From: Roseateles_E sp005503085
Lineage (GTDB): Bacteria > Pseudomonadota > Gammaproteobacteria > Burkholderiales > Burkholderiaceae_C
NCBI RefSeq assembly: GCF_028462495.1
Contig: NZ_JAQOWX010000001.1
Span: 1-64,000 of the forward strand
Length of the DNA stretch: 64,000 nt
Direction of reading: 5' to 3'
The notes under the pieces were generated by a model, which was given only the letters and a program-made list of their open reading frames with translations, was not told the origin of the DNA and did not search any database. This document shows, in pieces, positions 47,487 through 55,569 of this stretch. A program made the position numbers and the translations under genes. Numbering within the stretch: position 1 is the first letter of the stretch; every line of letters begins with the position of its first letter.

Positions 47487-48287
47487 ATGAATGCCTTGCT
47501 CCAAGCCCTGCAGGATCTCAAGCCCCTCGTCCAGGTCCTGCTGATGCCACCGGTGCCGCTGATGCTGGTGCTGGTGCTGGGTGCGGCGCTGCTGCGCCGG
47601 CACCGGCGTCTGGGCCGCAGCGTGTTCGTGCTGGGTCTGCTGGGGCTGTGGTTCTCGTTCACCGAGGTCGCGGCCGATCAGCTGCAGCAATGGCTGCTGG
47701 GTGTGCCGGCAGCGCTGACGGCGGCCCAAGTCGATGGCCTGCGTCACGGCGAGCCGCAGCACAGCGCCATTCTGGTGCTGGGTGCCGGCGTGCTGCAGAT
47801 CGCACCCGAGTACGACGGGCCGACCCTGAAGCCGCTGACCCTGGAACGCCTGCGCTACGGTGCCTGGCTGGCGCGGCGCAGCGGCCTGCCGCTGGCCTTC
47901 AGCGGCGGCGTGGGCTGGGGCGGGCGGCCTGGCGATGTCGGCGAGGCGCCGGTGGTGCAAGCCGTCGCCAAGGACGAGTTCGGGATCGCGCTGCGCTGGG
48001 CCGAAGGGCGCGCGCGCGATACCCGCGAGAACGCCGCTTTCAGCTTGCCGCTGCTGCTGCAGGCCGGCATCACCCGCGTGGTGCTGGTCACCCATGGCCA
48101 CCACATGCCGCGTGCCGAGCGGGCTTTCCGCGAGGCGGCGGCCGGGCGCATCGAGCTGCTGCTCGCGCCGGTGGATGTGCGCGCCGACACCGCCTACCTG
48201 CCCAGCGAATGGGTGCCGTCCAGCGAAGGCTTCAGGCGGCTGCGCTATGTGGTCTACGAATGGCTGGGCCTGCTGGCCGGCAAATGA
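47487..48287 (+). CDS. YdcF/ElyC-like DUF218 membrane protein
   Basis: A 266-residue protein with two N-terminal hydrophobic segments (about 12-36 and 45-60) and a DUF218 domain (ILVLGAGV ... FSGGVGWG ... ENAAFSLPLL ... VLVTHGHHMPRAERAF). E. coli ElyC acts in envelope and undecaprenyl-phosphate handling; the exact role here is not shown. It is convergent with ubiD and its structured 3' region. Confidence 0.86.
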   Translation: MNALLQALQDLKPLVQVLLMPPVPLMLVLVLGAALLRRHRRLGRSVFVLGLLGLWFSFTEVAADQLQQWLLGVPAALTAAQVDGLRHGEPQHSAILVLGAGVLQIAPEYDGPTLKPLTLERLRYGAWLARRSGLPLAFSGGVGWGGRPGDVGEAPVVQAVAKDEFGIALRWAEGRARDTRENAAFSLPLLLQAGITRVVLVTHGHHMPRAERAFREAAAGRIELLLAPVDVRADTAYLPSEWVPSSEGFRRLRYVVYEWLGLLAGK

Positions 48288-48332
48288 GCGCACGACGCCC
48301 AAGATCTTGCGGCCTACAAACTATGCGACCCC

Positions 48333-48372
48333 AAAAAGACGGACCCCTCCCAAGCACGAGGCCGGGAGGGGT
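48333..48372 (-). terminator. Rho-independent terminator after ubiD
   Basis: On the minus strand a 9-bp stem, ACCCCTCCC/GGGAGGGGT (48372-48364 and 48351-48343), is followed within a few bases by five U (48337-48333). This is the clearest intrinsic terminator in the window. Confidence 0.85.
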
Positions 48373-48516
48373 GGATGGCTGACGCCCTCTTTGGGGCTCT
48401 GCAGCTATCTGCCGCAGGGCTCCTGGCGCGCAGAGACTGCGCCAGAGGGTGTACCTGTTAGACAGGCCTCACAACAGTAGGCGAGCAACGGTCGGGCTTC
48501 AAGCCTGGGACGAACC
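48373..48516 (-). ncRNA. Structured 3' untranslated region of ubiD or a small RNA
   Basis: The roughly 145 bases between the ubiD stop and the terminator fold into successive hairpins on the minus strand. They include CCTGT-CTA-ACAGG, a bulged stem CTCTGGCGCAG/CTGCGCGCCAGGAG, and CTGCGGC-AGATA-GCTGCAG. No open frame is credible. It may be a processed small RNA or an mRNA stabiliser. It is not a single long rod, so 6S RNA is unlikely. Confidence 0.4.
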
Positions 48517-50070
48517 CTAGGCTGTAAACAAACGTTGATAGAGCTCGCTCATGCGGCGATCCACCTCGGGTGTCATCGTGATGCTGCGGCCCCATTCGCG
48601 ATTGGTCTCGCCGGGCCACTTGTTGGTGGCGTCCAGCCCCATCTTGCCGCCCAGGCCGCTGACCGGCGAGGCGAAGTCCAGATAGTCGATCGGCGTCTGC
48701 TCGACCAGCGTGGTGTCGCGCACCGGGTCCATGCGGGTGGTGATGGCCCAGATCACTTCCTTCCAGTCGCGGATATCGACATCGTCGTCGACCACGACGA
48801 TGAACTTCGTGTACATGAACTGGCGCAGAAAGCTCCACAGGCCGAACATCAGGCGCTTGGCATGGCCCGGATAGGCCTTCTTGATCGAGATCACAGCCAT
48901 GCGATAGCTGCAGCCCTCGGGCGGCAGATAAAAGTCGACGATCTCGCTGAACTGCTTTTGCAGGATGGGCACAAAGACCTCGTTGAGCGCCACGCCGAGG
49001 ATGGCCGGTTCGTCCGGCGGCTTGCCGGTATAGGTCGAGTGGTAGATCGGCTCGGGCCGCTGGGTCAGGCGCTGGACCTCGAAGACCGGGAACCAGTCCT
49101 GCTCGTTGTAATAGCCGGTGTGGTCGCCGAACGGGCCCTCCAGCGCATGCAGATAGCCGCCCTTCTCCTTCAGCGGGATGCCGTCCTCGCTGAAGCCGGT
49201 GTAGCCGGCGGCGGCCACCGGGATATGGCCTTCCAGCACGATCTCGGCGCTGGCCGGCACCTGCAGCATGCGCCCCGCCTCGCCGACACCGCTGTCCACC
49301 ACCTCGGTTCGTGAGCCGCGCAGCAGGCCGGCAAACTGGTACTCGGACAGCGAGTCGGGCACCGGCGTCACCGCGCCCAGGATGGTGGCCGGGTCGGCCC
49401 CCAGGGCCACCGCGATCGGGAAGGGCTGGCCCGGGTTGGCCAGCGCAAAGTCGCGGAAATCCAGCGCACCGCCGCGATGGGCCAGCCAGCGCATGATCAG
49501 CTGGCGTCGGCCGATCAACTGCTGGCGGTAGATGCCCAGGTTCTGGCGCAGGCGCGGATTGGCGATGCTTTGCGGCCCGCGGGTCACGACCAGCCCCCAG
49601 GTGATCAGCGGCCCGATATCACCGGGCCAGCAGGTCTGGATAGGCAGCGACTTCAGATTGACGTCCCCACCTAAAAACTCCTGCTCCTGGCACGGCGCGC
49701 GGCGCACGGTGCTGGGCTTCATGTCCCACAGGGACTTCAGCATCTGCAGCATGCGACCGGCGTCCTTCAGCCCCTTGGGCGGCTCCGGTTCCTTCAGACT
49801 GGCCAGGACATGGCCGACGTCGCGCAGCTCCTGCAGGCTTTGCGCGCCCATGCCCAGCGCCACCCGGCGGGTCGTGCCGAACAGATTGGTCAGCGCCGGG
49901 GTCTGGTAGCCGGCCGGCTTTTCGAACAGCAGCGCCGGCCCCTCGGCACGTAAAACTTTGTCACTGAGGGCCGTCACCTCAAGTAGGGGGGATACCGGCT
50001 CGCTGATGCGGCGCAGCTCGCCCATCCCCTCTAAACCGTGCAGAAAGTCGCGCAGATCTCGGTACTTCAT
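48517..50070 (-). CDS. ubiD: UbiD-family 4-hydroxy-3-polyprenylbenzoate decarboxylase
   Basis: Prenylated-FMN and Mn2+ dependent decarboxylase of ubiquinone biosynthesis. It has 517 residues. Landmarks: MKYRDLRDFL at the start, GPLITWGLVVTRGP, YRQQLIGRRQLIMRWLAHRGGA (the R-x-H region), DGIPLKEKGGYLHALEGPFGDHTGYYNEQD, and FVVVDDDVDIRDW near the end. ATG 50070 is preferred to a TTG two codons upstream. It is followed by a strong terminator and is divergent from the lytic transglycosylase. Confidence 0.96.
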   Translation of the reverse strand: MKYRDLRDFLHGLEGMGELRRISEPVSPLLEVTALSDKVLRAEGPALLFEKPAGYQTPALTNLFGTTRRVALGMGAQSLQELRDVGHVLASLKEPEPPKGLKDAGRMLQMLKSLWDMKPSTVRRAPCQEQEFLGGDVNLKSLPIQTCWPGDIGPLITWGLVVTRGPQSIANPRLRQNLGIYRQQLIGRRQLIMRWLAHRGGALDFRDFALANPGQPFPIAVALGADPATILGAVTPVPDSLSEYQFAGLLRGSRTEVVDSGVGEAGRMLQVPASAEIVLEGHIPVAAAGYTGFSEDGIPLKEKGGYLHALEGPFGDHTGYYNEQDWFPVFEVQRLTQRPEPIYHSTYTGKPPDEPAILGVALNEVFVPILQKQFSEIVDFYLPPEGCSYRMAVISIKKAYPGHAKRLMFGLWSFLRQFMYTKFIVVVDDDVDIRDWKEVIWAITTRMDPVRDTTLVEQTPIDYLDFASPVSGLGGKMGLDATNKWPGETNREWGRSITMTPEVDRRMSELYQRLFTA

Positions 50071-50103
50071 AACCAATAGTAATTTAGCAAGAGGCCCATA
50101 AGC

Positions 50104-50131
50104 TTGACGGGTTATTTTTGATCCTTAGAAT
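50104..50131 (+). promoter_or_regulatory. Sigma-70 promoter of the lytic transglycosylase gene
   Basis: TTGACG (50104-50109) and TAGAAT (50126-50131) are 16 bp apart, the best -35/-10 pair in the window. Transcription would begin near 50138. Confidence 0.7.
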
Positions 50132-50137
50132 CCGCCT

Positions 50138-50338
50138 ACCCTGATGACTTCAGGGTTAACCCGTGTCTTCGCCTTGGGACGGAGAAGACACCCCGCTGCC
50201 GATGGACCCGGCCCCGGAGTTCTGCCACCTCGAGCGGCAGGGCTTCATGGGATGCCGGCCCATTATCACTGCCATGCGAGGCTGACCTGCCCCTAGCGGA
50301 CCGGTCGGCCAGATGTGGCGGAGAAGAAAAGGAGTCGC
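50138..50338 (+). other. Long structured leader of the lytic transglycosylase gene
   Basis: About 200 untranslated bases between the promoter and the ATG. There is an 8-bp stem GTGTCTTC/GAAGACAC (starting at about 50162), a CTGCC/GGCAG pairing further on, and a good ribosome site AAGGAG at the end. I do not match it to a known riboswitch class. Confidence 0.4.
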
Positions 50339-51187
50339 ATGACAGCGCGTCGTGATTTGTTATCCCTCGCCCGCAGCGCCACTGCGGCCACATCCTTGTT
50401 CATCAAGGACATTGGCCACGGCCTGCTGGTGGTCAGCCACAACACCCTGGCCCTGGTCGGCCTGGCCGTGGTGGCTGTTTTGCTGATGTTCAGCAGCCAG
50501 GCGGATTTGCGCCATAAGCTCGAGACCGAGGCCTTTGGCTGGCTCAATGCCCGCCAGGAAGCCCGTGCCGAGGCCTCCGGTGACACCCTGACCGGCTTCA
50601 GCGAGCCCGATGCGCTGAGCCGCGCCACGGCCGCCGATCCCAAGGACCTGTCGCGCCAGCAGGCGGCAGTCGCCATGTGGCTGTCGCGTCGCTACCGCGT
50701 CGCTCCCGAGCCGATCAGCCGCCTGGTGCAGGAGGCCTGGACCGTGGGGCAACGCGCCCGCGTCGAGCCGACCCTGATCCTGGCCATCATGGCCATCGAG
50801 TCCGGCTTCAACCCTTTTGCCCAGAGCTCGGTCGGGGCCCAGGGCCTGATGCAGGTGCTGACCCGCGTGCATGACGACAAGTACGAGGCCTTTGGCGGCA
50901 ATCTGGCCGCCTTCGACCCGATCACCAATCTGCGCGTCGGCGTGCAGGTGCTCAAGGAGTGCATCCAGCGCGCCGGCGGCATCGAGGAAGGGCTGCGCTA
51001 CTACGTCGGCGCCGCCAATCTGCCCGACGATTCCGGCTATGCCCACAAGGTGCTGGCCGAGCATGAGCAGATGAAGTCGGTGATCGCCGGCCGTCCCTAT
51101 GTGCCCGCGCCCAAGCCGATCCGCGAGGTCAACGGCACGCCTGCGCCGGCGCCCGCTGCGGCCGACCAGATCGCCCTGCTGAACTGA
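50339..51187 (+). CDS. Membrane-anchored SLT-type lytic transglycosylase
   Basis: A 282-residue murein hydrolase. It has an N-terminal membrane segment (about 36-53), a helical linker, and an SLT domain with catalytic Glu154 in AIMAIESGFNPFA followed by SSVGAQGLMQVL; NLRVGVQVLKECIQRAGG and YYVGAANLPDDSGYAHKV complete it. It would cut glycan strands on the periplasmic face. AAGGAG fixes the start at 50339. A long leader precedes it. Confidence 0.88.
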   Translation: MTARRDLLSLARSATAATSLFIKDIGHGLLVVSHNTLALVGLAVVAVLLMFSSQADLRHKLETEAFGWLNARQEARAEASGDTLTGFSEPDALSRATAADPKDLSRQQAAVAMWLSRRYRVAPEPISRLVQEAWTVGQRARVEPTLILAIMAIESGFNPFAQSSVGAQGLMQVLTRVHDDKYEAFGGNLAAFDPITNLRVGVQVLKECIQRAGGIEEGLRYYVGAANLPDDSGYAHKVLAEHEQMKSVIAGRPYVPAPKPIREVNGTPAPAPAAADQIALLN

Positions 51188-51224
51188 AACAGCTTTTGCT
51201 CGACGCCGGGCCTGCAGCCTCCGC

Positions 51225-51230
51225 TACACT
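51225..51230 (+). promoter_or_regulatory. -10-like hexamer (TACACT) of the glyA transcript
   Basis: TACACT lies seven to eight bases before the first base of the ZTP riboswitch, the expected place for a -10. No convincing -35 is seen at the right distance. Confidence 0.4.
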
Positions 51231-51237
51231 GCAGGCT

Positions 51238-51352
51238 TCGCGCGACTGGCGATCAAGGTCACAGCCGTGACCCGAGGTGGTGGACCACCGGGGAGCGCGA
51301 ACGGTCAAGGGTGAGCAACCCGGCCGCCATCAGCCGTTCGCCTGGGCAGCCA
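51238..51352 (+). promoter_or_regulatory. ZTP riboswitch (pfl motif) upstream of glyA
   Basis: It has the conserved pieces of the ZTP/ZMP riboswitch in order: CGCGACTGGCG (about 51240-51251), GTGGACCACCGGGGAGCG (about 51279-51297), a variable spacer, and CCGTTCGCCTGGGCA (about 51334-51348). ZTP signals a shortage of 10-formyl-THF; these switches turn on folate and purine genes, and glyA is a known target in this order. 66 bp separate it from the glyA start. Confidence 0.9.
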
Positions 51353-51417
51353 CACCGCGCCGTCGCTCAAGCGTCGGCGTGCGCCGTGACTCCAACCCTA
51401 GACCGCCACCATCCATC

Positions 51418-52668
51418 ATGTTTGATCGCAACACCTCGACCCTCGCCCAAGTGGACCCCGATCTGTGGGCCGCCGTCCAGCAAGAGAACCAGCGCCAGGA
51501 CGATCACATCGAGCTGATCGCTTCCGAGAACTACACCTCACCGGCCGTGATGCAGGCACAGGGCAGCCAGCTGACCAACAAGTACGCCGAGGGCTATCCC
51601 GGCAAGCGCTACTACGGTGGCTGCGAGTATGTGGACGTGGTCGAGCAACTGGCCATCGACCGCCTGAAGCAGCTGTTCGGCGCCAACTTTGCCAACGTCC
51701 AGCCCAACTCGGGTTCGCAGGCCAACCAGGGCGTGTTCTTCGCGCTGCTGCAGCCCGGTGACACCATCATGGGCATGAGCCTGTCCGAGGGCGGCCACCT
51801 GACCCACGGCATGCCGCTGAACATGAGCGGCAAGTGGTTCAACGTGATCTCCTATGGCCTGAACGCCAAGGAAGAAATCGACTACGAGGCGATGGAAGCG
51901 CTGGCCCGCGAGAAGAAGCCCAAGCTGATCATCGCCGGCGCCTCGGCCTACAGCCTGCGCATCGACTTCGAGCGCTTCGGCAAGATCGCCAAGGAAATCG
52001 GTGCCTATTTCATGGTGGACATGGCCCACTATGCGGGCCTGATCGCCGCCGGCGTCTACCCGAACCCGGTGCCGCATGCCGATGTGGTGACCTCGACCAC
52101 CCACAAGAGCCTGCGTGGCCCGCGCGGCGGCATCATCCTGATGAACGATGAGGCGATCGCCAAGAAGATCAACTCGGCGATCTTCCCCGGCATCCAGGGC
52201 GGCCCGCTGATGCATGTGATTGCCGGTAAGGCCGTGGCTTTCAAGGAAGCGCTGACGCCCGAGTTCAAGAGCTATCAGGCACAGGTGGTCAAGAACGCCA
52301 AGGTGCTGGCCGACACGCTGATCGAGCGCGGCCTGCGCATCGTCTCGGGCGGCACCGAAAGCCATGTGATGCTGGTGGATCTGCGCCCCAAGGGCCTGAC
52401 CGGCAAGGAGGCCGAGGCCATCCTGGGCGCCGCCCACATGACCTGCAACAAGAACGGCATCCCAAACGACCCGCAGAAACCGATGGTCACCAGCGGCATC
52501 CGCCTGGGCACGCCGGCGATGACCACGCGCGGCTTCAAGGAAGAACAGGTGCGCATCACTGCCCATCTGATCGCCGATGTGCTGGACAAGCCGCATGACG
52601 AGGCCAATCTGGCCGCCGTGCGCGAGAAGGTCGCGGCGCTGACGCGCGACTTCCCGGTCTACCGCTAA
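51418..52668 (+). CDS. glyA: Serine hydroxymethyltransferase
   Basis: PLP enzyme interconverting serine plus THF with glycine plus 5,10-methylene-THF. It has 416 residues. The PLP lysine is Lys230 in TSTTHKSLRGPRGG; the N-terminal ELIASENYTSPAVMQAQGS and GCEYVDVVE motifs are intact. The start at 51418 gives the usual N-terminus. It is controlled by a ZTP riboswitch, while the glycine cleavage operon in the same window answers to glycine. nrdR follows after 14 bases. Confidence 0.99.
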   Translation: MFDRNTSTLAQVDPDLWAAVQQENQRQDDHIELIASENYTSPAVMQAQGSQLTNKYAEGYPGKRYYGGCEYVDVVEQLAIDRLKQLFGANFANVQPNSGSQANQGVFFALLQPGDTIMGMSLSEGGHLTHGMPLNMSGKWFNVISYGLNAKEEIDYEAMEALAREKKPKLIIAGASAYSLRIDFERFGKIAKEIGAYFMVDMAHYAGLIAAGVYPNPVPHADVVTSTTHKSLRGPRGGIILMNDEAIAKKINSAIFPGIQGGPLMHVIAGKAVAFKEALTPEFKSYQAQVVKNAKVLADTLIERGLRIVSGGTESHVMLVDLRPKGLTGKEAEAILGAAHMTCNKNGIPNDPQKPMVTSGIRLGTPAMTTRGFKEEQVRITAHLIADVLDKPHDEANLAAVREKVAALTRDFPVYR

Positions 52669-52682
52669 GCCGCCGCCCGCCG

Positions 52683-53126
52683 ATGCGCTGCCCCTTTTGC
52701 TCCCATGCCGAAACCCAGGTGGTCGAAACCCGGGAATCGGATGAAGGCGATGTGGTGCGGCGCCGGCGGCGCTGCCTGGGCTGCGACAAGCGCTTCACCA
52801 CCTACGAGCGGGCCGAGATCGCGATGCCCGTGGTGGTCAAGAAAGACGGCACCCGGGCCGACTTCGACCCGGCCAAGCTGCGCGCCTCGATGCAGCGGGC
52901 GCTGCGCAAACGACCGGTCAGCATCGAGCAAGTCGATGCCGCGCTGGCCCGCATCGAGGAAAAGCTGCTGACCAGCGGCGCCCGCGAACTGCCGTCGACC
53001 AAGATGGGCGAATTGGTGATGCGCGAACTCAAGCGCATCGACAAGGTCGCCTATGTGCGCTTTGCCTCGGTCTACCGCAGCTTCGAGGATGTGGACGAGT
53101 TCCGGCAACTGATCCGCGATATCTGA
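52683..53126 (+). CDS. nrdR: Transcriptional repressor NrdR
   Basis: ATP/dATP-responsive repressor of ribonucleotide reductase genes. It has 147 residues, with a zinc ribbon (Cys3, Cys6, Cys31, Cys34) and an ATP-cone domain from about residue 49 (VVVKKDGTRADFDPAKL). It is co-transcribed with glyA, as is usual in Burkholderiales. A strong hairpin follows it. Confidence 0.98.
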   Translation: MRCPFCSHAETQVVETRESDEGDVVRRRRRCLGCDKRFTTYERAEIAMPVVVKKDGTRADFDPAKLRASMQRALRKRPVSIEQVDAALARIEEKLLTSGARELPSTKMGELVMRELKRIDKVAYVRFASVYRSFEDVDEFRQLIRDI

Positions 53127-53135
53127 GCCGCCCCT

Positions 53136-53164
53136 CCAAGGGGGGTGCCAGGCTCCCCCCTTGG
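53136..53164 (+). terminator. Hairpin after nrdR
   Basis: A perfect 10-bp stem, CCAAGGGGGG (53136-53145) and CCCCCCTTGG (53155-53164), with a nine-base loop lies ten bases after the nrdR stop. It has no U tract, so it may stop transcription weakly or protect the 3' end. It separates glyA-nrdR from the pilin genes. Confidence 0.6.
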
Positions 53165-53234
53165 CAGGACAGAAAGCGCCGGTGCGGCCCTCTAGATTGG
53201 ATTCATGCCCGATGAATCCAGTCCGGAGCCGACC

Positions 53235-53786
53235 ATGCCGCAAGCCCCTCACCCCTCGCATCACCTCCGCGGCCTCAGCCTGATCGAGGTCTGCGTCGTC
53301 TGCCTGATCCTGGCGGTGCTGCTGAGCCAGGCGATCCCGTCGATGCAAAGACTCAGACTCGGCCAGCATGTCCGGGGCACCGCCCAGACCCTGATGACCG
53401 ATCTGCAGCAGGCGCGCAGCGTCGCCGTGATTCAGGGCAAGGCCGTGCATATGCGCTTCAACGCGGGTGATGGCGGCAGTTGCTACATCGTCTACAGCGG
53501 CCCGAGCGACGGCTGCCACTGCGACAACGCGGGCCAGACCCGCTGCACCGATGCGGCTGCCCTGGCCAAGGTCGAATGGCTGCCCGCCAAGCAGGCCACG
53601 ACGATACGCGCCAATGTCGAGAAACTCAGCTTCCAGGCCAGGCAAGGCGCGGTGACCAGCACCGGCAGCATCGACATTGCCGCGCCTGGCGGCCCCTCGA
53701 TTCGCCATATCGTCGCGATCACCGGGCGTGTGCGCTCTTGCTCACCCGACGGCAGCGCGGGGCGCCTGCCGCGCTGCGCCGGCTGA
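53235..53786 (+). CDS. GspH/FimT-type minor pseudopilin (first copy)
   Basis: A 183-residue prepilin-like protein. The peptidase site is RG-LSLIEV, with Glu at position 5 of the mature protein, followed by the hydrophobic helix. Cysteines follow the pattern SCYI, GCHC, TRC and a final CSPDG ... RC. ATG 53235 has GGAG six bases upstream; an in-frame ATG at 53205 (10 residues longer) is possible, preceded by a -10-like TAGATT at 53193. It is a paralogue of the protein at 54345, of equal length. Confidence 0.85.
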   Translation: MPQAPHPSHHLRGLSLIEVCVVCLILAVLLSQAIPSMQRLRLGQHVRGTAQTLMTDLQQARSVAVIQGKAVHMRFNAGDGGSCYIVYSGPSDGCHCDNAGQTRCTDAAALAKVEWLPAKQATTIRANVEKLSFQARQGAVTSTGSIDIAAPGGPSIRHIVAITGRVRSCSPDGSAGRLPRCAG

Positions 53787-53878
53787 ACAGCCCCCTAACC
53801 CAAGGGCGCGTAGATCAACGGTCGGATATGGCCGACGAGCGGCCGACCCTGATCGAGAGTCGCTGCGCACCGCGTTCA

Positions 53879-53884
53879 CATAAT
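53879..53884 (+). promoter_or_regulatory. -10-like hexamer (CATAAT) before pilE
   Basis: CATAAT lies five bases before the pilE ATG. The 103-bp gap after the first pseudopilin gene makes a separate promoter plausible, with little or no leader. No clear -35 is seen. Confidence 0.35.
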
Positions 53885-53889
53885 TTCCC

Positions 53890-54348
53890 ATGGCCATGCG
53901 AACGCCCTCCGCGCCTCACGCTGCCGCCGGTCCGACGGGCGCGCATGGCTTCACGCTGGTCGAGCTGATGCTGGCGGTGGTGATCGTCGGCATCCTGGCA
54001 GCGGTCGCCCTGCCCTCCTTCCAGCAAATGATGCAAAAAGGCCGACGTGCCGACGCCGTGGCCACCTTGTCGGCGGTGCAGCAGGCACAGGAGCGCTGGC
54101 GCGCCAACCGGGCGACCTACACCGAAAAGCTCAGCGATCTGCAGTTCAGCAGCGATCAGTCGATCGACAAGCATTACGAGATCAAGATCGTGCTGGCGAA
54201 CGACGGCGCCACCGGCTACACCATCGAGGCGAACGCGCTGGAGAACAGCCCGCAGGCCAAGGACAGCGCCTGTGCCAAGATGTCCATCACGATGAGCGGC
54301 GGCCAGATGCAGTACCTGCCCGCCACCGGTGGATGCTGGTCCAGATGA
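53890..54348 (+). CDS. pilE: PilE-like type IV minor pilin
   Basis: A 152-residue prepilin with a 20-residue leader ending GAHG, then FTLVELMLAVVIVGILAAVALP, the typical helix (Glu5). The soluble part has the family pattern ADAVATLSAVQQAQERWRANRATY and C-terminal cysteines forming a D-region (SACAKMS ... GGCWSR). It sits between two GspH/FimT-like genes in a minor pilin operon; its stop overlaps the next start (ATGA). Confidence 0.9.
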   Translation: MAMRTPSAPHAAAGPTGAHGFTLVELMLAVVIVGILAAVALPSFQQMMQKGRRADAVATLSAVQQAQERWRANRATYTEKLSDLQFSSDQSIDKHYEIKIVLANDGATGYTIEANALENSPQAKDSACAKMSITMSGGQMQYLPATGGCWSR

Positions 54349-54896
54349 ATGCCTCGCGCATCAAGGGCCTGTCCCTGATCGAACTGCTGGTGGTGGTCGC
54401 CGTGCTGGGCATCGTGCTGGCCGTGGCCACGCCCTCGCTGACCGATCTGATGAACAAGCGCCGGGTCCAGTTGATCGCCAACGAACTCAGCACCGACCTG
54501 GCCTACGCCCGCTCCGAGGGAGGCCTGCGCAACAAGCGCACAGGCATGACCTTCCGCAGCAGCAACACCATGTCCTGCTACACCATCCAGGTCTTCCTGG
54601 CCGCCCGTGGCTGCGACTGCACCAAGGGCGCGGGCGTCGCCTGCGATGGCAATATCGAGCTCCGCACCACCCAGATACCGTCCTTGACCGGGGTTTCTCT
54701 GGTCCTCGGCGATGCCTTCGTCGGCGAATTCAAGAACCTCGACTTCACCGCACCGCTGCGGATTGTCGAACCGGCCCCCTCGGCCATCCGCGTCGTCGGC
54801 AACCGGGGCTACATCCTGGAAGTCCGCATCAGCGTGCTGGGCCGGGTGCTGATCTGCTCACCCGATGGCAAGTTCGGTGGAGTGCAGCCATGCTGA
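54345..54896 (+). CDS. GspH/FimT-type minor pseudopilin (second copy)
   Basis: A 183-residue prepilin-like protein. The cleavage site is KG-LSLIELLVVVAVLGIVLAV, and the cysteine pattern SCYT, GCDC, VACDG and CSPDG ... PC is the same as in the copy at 53235. ATG 54345 overlaps the pilE stop (ATGA) and is preferred to ATG 54333. Its end overlaps pilW by seven bases. The two copies flank pilE, suggesting tandem duplication. Confidence 0.87.
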   Translation: MNASRIKGLSLIELLVVVAVLGIVLAVATPSLTDLMNKRRVQLIANELSTDLAYARSEGGLRNKRTGMTFRSSNTMSCYTIQVFLAARGCDCTKGAGVACDGNIELRTTQIPSLTGVSLVLGDAFVGEFKNLDFTAPLRIVEPAPSAIRVVGNRGYILEVRISVLGRVLICSPDGKFGGVQPC

Positions 54897-55567
54897 ACCC
54901 ATCGTCAAGCCGGCTCCAGCACGGTCTGAGCCTGATCGAAATGATGGTCGGCCTGACGGTCGGCATGATTGTTGTTGCCGGCGCCTCGTTGATGATGGTG
55001 GGCCAGTTGGAGGACCATCGCCGCCTGATGCTGGAAACCCAGGTGCAGCAGGACTTGCGGGCAGCGGCCGATCTGGTGCTGCGCGATATGCGCCGCGCCG
55101 GCTTCAACCGGCGTGCCGAAGACGGCGTCTCGGCGCCCGGCGCGGCGGCCAAGGCCAATCTCTATGCGATGGCGAGCCTGGACAAGGACGGGCAACTGCT
55201 CTACAGCTACAGCCGGGCCAAGGGCGAGGCCGACGAAGACGGTGAGGTCGCAAACAACGAGGAATTCGGTTACCGCGTTCGGTCCAAGGAGTTGCAATTC
55301 CGCCATGGCGGCAACTGGCAGCCGCTGACGGATCCCAAGACCCTGGAGATCACCAGCTTCGAACCGCAGCTGCTGGTGCAGCGCGTCAAGCTGGACGAGT
55401 TCTGCCAGCGCCCCTGCCCGGCGGGTGCCACCGACTGCCCGCCCAGCATGGAGGTCCGGGAACTGCGGCTGACCCTGAGCGGCAAGGCCGCGCATGACGC
55501 GCGGGTGGTGCGCAGCGTCACGGTCAGCACCCGGCTGCGCAATGACGCGATCGAGGGAGGCTGCTGA
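54890..55567 (+). CDS. pilW: PilW-like type IV minor pilin
   Basis: A 225-residue prepilin with the site HG-LSLIEMMVGLTVGMIVVAG. A helical and beta region typical of PilW follows (QQDLRAAADLVLRDMRRAGF), with two cysteine pairs (FCQRPC, TDCPP). It probably joins the initiating minor-pilin complex with PilV, PilX and FimT/GspH proteins. It overlaps its upstream neighbour, and pilX follows two bases later. Confidence 0.9.
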   Translation: MLNPSSSRLQHGLSLIEMMVGLTVGMIVVAGASLMMVGQLEDHRRLMLETQVQQDLRAAADLVLRDMRRAGFNRRAEDGVSAPGAAAKANLYAMASLDKDGQLLYSYSRAKGEADEDGEVANNEEFGYRVRSKELQFRHGGNWQPLTDPKTLEITSFEPQLLVQRVKLDEFCQRPCPAGATDCPPSMEVRELRLTLSGKAAHDARVVRSVTVSTRLRNDAIEGGC

Positions 55568-55569
55568 TC

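Noticed and set aside
48373..48516. 6S RNA
   Set aside because: The length including the terminator is near 180 bases, but the sequence folds as separate hairpins rather than one long rod with a central bubble, and I see no convincing 6S core.
50136..50393. A short minus-strand open frame in the lytic transglycosylase leader
   Set aside because: It has no ribosome site or recognisable motif and overlaps a good plus-strand promoter and leader.
53136..53164. Classical rho-independent terminator after nrdR
   Set aside because: The stem is strong but no U tract follows on either strand, so it is listed only as a hairpin with possible terminator function.
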